From DASSOY01 sp035776675 (lineage in GTDB: Bacteria; Bacillota; Bacilli; Bacillales; DASSOY01): 15,711 nucleotides of DNA. Under the pieces are notes generated by a model. The model did no database searches, had not been told where the DNA came from, and was given only the letters and a program-made list of their open reading frames with translations. Positions 14,541 through 15,711 of the stretch are shown one piece after another; the first letter of the stretch is position 1; the number at the start of each line of letters is the position of its first letter. A program made the position numbers and the translations under genes. The stretch is taken from positions 1-15,711 of the forward strand of contig DASTWO010000075.1 of NCBI GenBank assembly GCA_035776675.1, in the 5' to 3' direction.

Positions 14541-14566
14541 GCTCTATTCAGCTGAGCTACTGGAAC
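14541..14566 (-). pseudogene. tRNA remnant, 5' half (tRNA-Arg-like)
   Basis: The minus strand reads GTTCCAGTAGCTCAGCTGAA, then TAGAGC. It differs at two positions from the first 26 bases of the tRNA-Arg at 14414 (GTCCCAG and CTGGAT there). The acceptor 5' strand and the whole D-arm are kept. The following sequence does not form an anticodon arm of the right length, and no matching T-arm or 3' acceptor strand follows. It is a decayed or truncated tRNA copy between two intact tRNAs. Confidence 0.75.
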
Positions 14567-14641
14567 AATTCCACGATTGAGATTTTCGGAGTGTATGACA
14601 ACGAGGGGCCTATTCCGCGAGAATTCACCAAAAAAAATAAA

Positions 14642-14712
14642 AGCGGGTGATGGGAATCGAACCCACGACCAGAGCTTGGAAGGCTCTTGTTTTACCACTA
14701 AACTACACCCGC
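14642..14712 (-). tRNA. tRNA-Gly (anticodon UCC)
   Basis: A complete cloverleaf: acceptor GCGGGTG / CACCCGC, D-arm GTTTAGTGGTAAAAC, anticodon arm AGAGC-CTTCCAA-GCTCT with anticodon TCC, and T-arm GTGGG-TTCGATT-CCCAT with a G-T closing pair. The discriminator is T73. CCA is not encoded; the tRNA runs into a T-rich stretch (TTTTATTTTTTTT), so CCA must be added enzymatically. Confidence 0.97.
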
Positions 14713-14842
14713 ACATTATAAAGACACAAATCAAATACTCCTTGGCGTATTTGGACCCAGATTTAAATCGAGGCTTATTACTTTGGCCCACACGATGTGT
14801 GGCATCCGCCGGAAGTGTTAACTTTGATCAGCGACAAGATTT

Positions 14843-14871
14843 AATATAACTTAAATCCGATTTCTTGTCAA
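14843..14871 (-). promoter_or_regulatory. Strong promoter of the tRNA cluster
   Basis: On the minus strand: consensus TTGACA (14866-14871), 17 bases, TATATT (14843-14848). The start would be near 14836, leaving about 120 bases before tRNA-Gly. That leader holds a CCACAC/GTGTGG hairpin but no recognisable gene. Confidence 0.8.
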
Positions 14872-14879
14872 CACCATTC

Positions 14880-14916
14880 AAAAAAAACCAAACCCATCCC
14901 TAATGAAAAGGATGGG
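14880..14916 (-). terminator. Terminator after rdgB
   Basis: On the minus strand the stem CCCATCC / GGATGGG (14910-14916 with 14893-14899) is followed by TTTGG and eight T (14880-14887). It begins ten bases after the rdgB stop. Confidence 0.85.
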
Positions 14917-14925
14917 CTGAAAAAG

Positions 14926-15522
14926 TTACGATTTCAAGACGTCCAACTGGCTCTCCATTTTCTTCATGGCACGGGCTCTATGACTGATACGGTTCTTTTC
15001 CGATTTGGACAGCTCAGCCATAGTCTTTTCCCTGTCAGGCAAATAAAAAACCGGATCGTAACCGAAGCCGTTTTCCCCGGACCTTTCCAACGCAATCAAC
15101 CCCTCACAGCTTCCGGAGAACGTCTCGGTATCGCGTTCCGGATCGGCTACCGCCAGCACGCAAACAAATCGGGCCGTTCTTTTGTCCCAGGGGACTCCTT
15201 CAAGTTCCCTCAACACCTTGTCAATGTTAGCCTCGTCATCTTTCTGTTCCCCCGCATAACGTGCCGAGTATACACCGGGCCGTCCATCCAAAGCATCTAC
15301 AACCACTCCTGAATCATCTGCAATCACGGTCTCACCGAACTGCTTCGAAATGGTCTCCGCTTTTAACATTGCATTTTCAGCAAAGGTCGTTCCGGTTTCT
15401 TCTACATCAATCGCCTCTTCAAAATCAAGAAGAGAACGGACCTCAATGCCAAATCTTTGGAAAAGCGCTGCAAATTCCTTTACTTTTCCTTCATTCCTCG
15501 TGGCAATGATCACTTTTTTCAT
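14926..15522 (-). CDS. rdgB: XTP/dITP diphosphatase (non-canonical purine NTP pyrophosphatase)
   Basis: Cytoplasmic HAM1/RdgB-family enzyme that hydrolyses XTP, ITP and dITP to monophosphates, keeping deaminated purines out of nucleic acids. The 198-residue length is typical. The nucleotide-binding start ATRNEGKVKEF is at 7-17. The metal/catalytic segment ADDSGVVVDALDGRPGVYSARYAG starts at 68. FGYDPVF is at 153-159, and the purine-recognising SHRARA is at 180-185. The B. subtilis name is ysnA. The ATG lies six bases past the rph stop, and its ribosome binding site (AAAAGGG) is inside rph, so the two genes are cotranscribed, as in many Bacillota. A terminator follows. Confidence 0.97.
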   Translation of the reverse strand: MKKVIIATRNEGKVKEFAALFQRFGIEVRSLLDFEEAIDVEETGTTFAENAMLKAETISKQFGETVIADDSGVVVDALDGRPGVYSARYAGEQKDDEANIDKVLRELEGVPWDKRTARFVCVLAVADPERDTETFSGSCEGLIALERSGENGFGYDPVFYLPDREKTMAELSKSEKNRISHRARAMKKMESQLDVLKS

Positions 15523-15528
15523 CTGATA

Positions 15529-15711
15529 TCATCCCTTTTGACCACCTGCAAAAGCATTTGTTAATTCTCCAAGAACTTCTTGTTGATAGGCAACCAATTC
15601 GTCAATTCCTTTCTCAGCAAGTCCCAACAAAACTTGCAATTCATCTTGTGAGAAAGTCTCCTCTTCACCGGTTCCCTGCAACTCCACGAATTGGCCGCTT
15701 CCTGTCATAAC
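15529..15711 (-). CDS. rph: RNase PH, C-terminal 60 residues (5' part beyond window)
   Basis: The minus strand is open from the window edge in one frame: VMTGSGQFVELQGTGEEETF, then a helical end closing in FAGGQKG and TGA. TGSGxFVELQGTxE is the conserved C-terminal strand and turn of RNase PH, the phosphorolytic exoribonuclease that trims tRNA and other RNA 3' ends. The downstream rdgB neighbour supports this. The start and active site are outside the window. Confidence 0.93.
   Translation of the reverse strand, partial: VMTGSGQFVELQGTGEEETFSQDELQVLLGLAEKGIDELVAYQQEVLGELTNAFAGGQKG

Noticed and set aside
14740..14780. Possible second tRNA remnant (T-arm-like segment with GATTTAAATC)
   Set aside because: The T-stem pairs poorly, no acceptor partner is found and the match is short; it is mentioned only as support for a decayed tRNA cluster.
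14498..14849. Frames on both strands over the tRNA region
   Set aside because: Their sequences (for example GDGNRTHDQSLEG) are translations of tRNA genes, a well-known annotation artefact.
1..15711. CRISPR array, toxin-antitoxin, phage or defence genes
   Set aside because: No regularly spaced repeats and no such protein families were seen. Apart from the intron, the coding content is core metabolism and protein quality control.

Overview
The window is a chromosomal segment of a low- to mid-GC Bacillota, most likely a Bacillaceae member. The evidence is the gene order (rph-rdgB-tRNAs-ilvE-ilvBNC-leuABCD-ysoA-tig-clpX, close to the Bacillus subtilis order), strong AAGGAGG-type ribosome binding sites, a T-box leader, CcpA (cre) sites and U-tailed hairpin terminators. 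Every gene lies on the minus strand, so transcription runs from high to low coordinates. The coding content is ordinary housekeeping and biosynthesis; the unusual material is in the gaps between genes.

In transcription order: the 3' end of rph (RNase PH) is followed by rdgB (XTP/dITP diphosphatase) and a terminator. A consensus promoter then leads into a tRNA region with tRNA-Gly(UCC), a decayed 5' half of a tRNA, and tRNA-Arg(UCU) with its own terminator. About 420 bases of regulatory DNA follow, with two cre-like sites, a -35/-10 promoter, a weak CodY-like box and a long structured 5' UTR in front of ilvE (branched-chain aminotransferase). After ilvE comes a T-box leader with its terminator.

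The leader is followed by a compact ilvB-ilvN-ilvC-leuA-leuB-leuC-leuD operon, which covers the valine/isoleucine pathway through KARI (ketol-acid reductoisomerase) and the whole leucine branch up to the final transamination. IlvE, just upstream, supplies that transamination. Carbon status (CcpA), possibly branched-chain amino acid/GTP status (CodY) and tRNA charging (T-box) therefore appear stacked on one gene series, with ilvE ahead of the T-box switch. The operon ends in a strong terminator after leuD.

Next come a monocistronic TPR-protein gene (ysoA-like), tig (trigger factor) and clpX, each with its own promoter and the last two with terminators. Directly behind the clpX terminator, in the same orientation, lies the 5' end of a group II intron that continues past the left edge. 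Its first bases and its position after a terminator hairpin match the bacterial class C (IIC) group.

The main points worth a second look are: the IIC intron site; a 22-base element shared by the ilvB leader and the leuA-leuB gap; parallel module pairs in the leuA-leuB and leuB-leuC gaps; the ilvE leader with an extended hairpin flanked by a duplicated ribosome-binding segment; a T-box whose specifier is not in standard context; and the tRNA remnant. I saw no clear evidence of a new multi-gene system.
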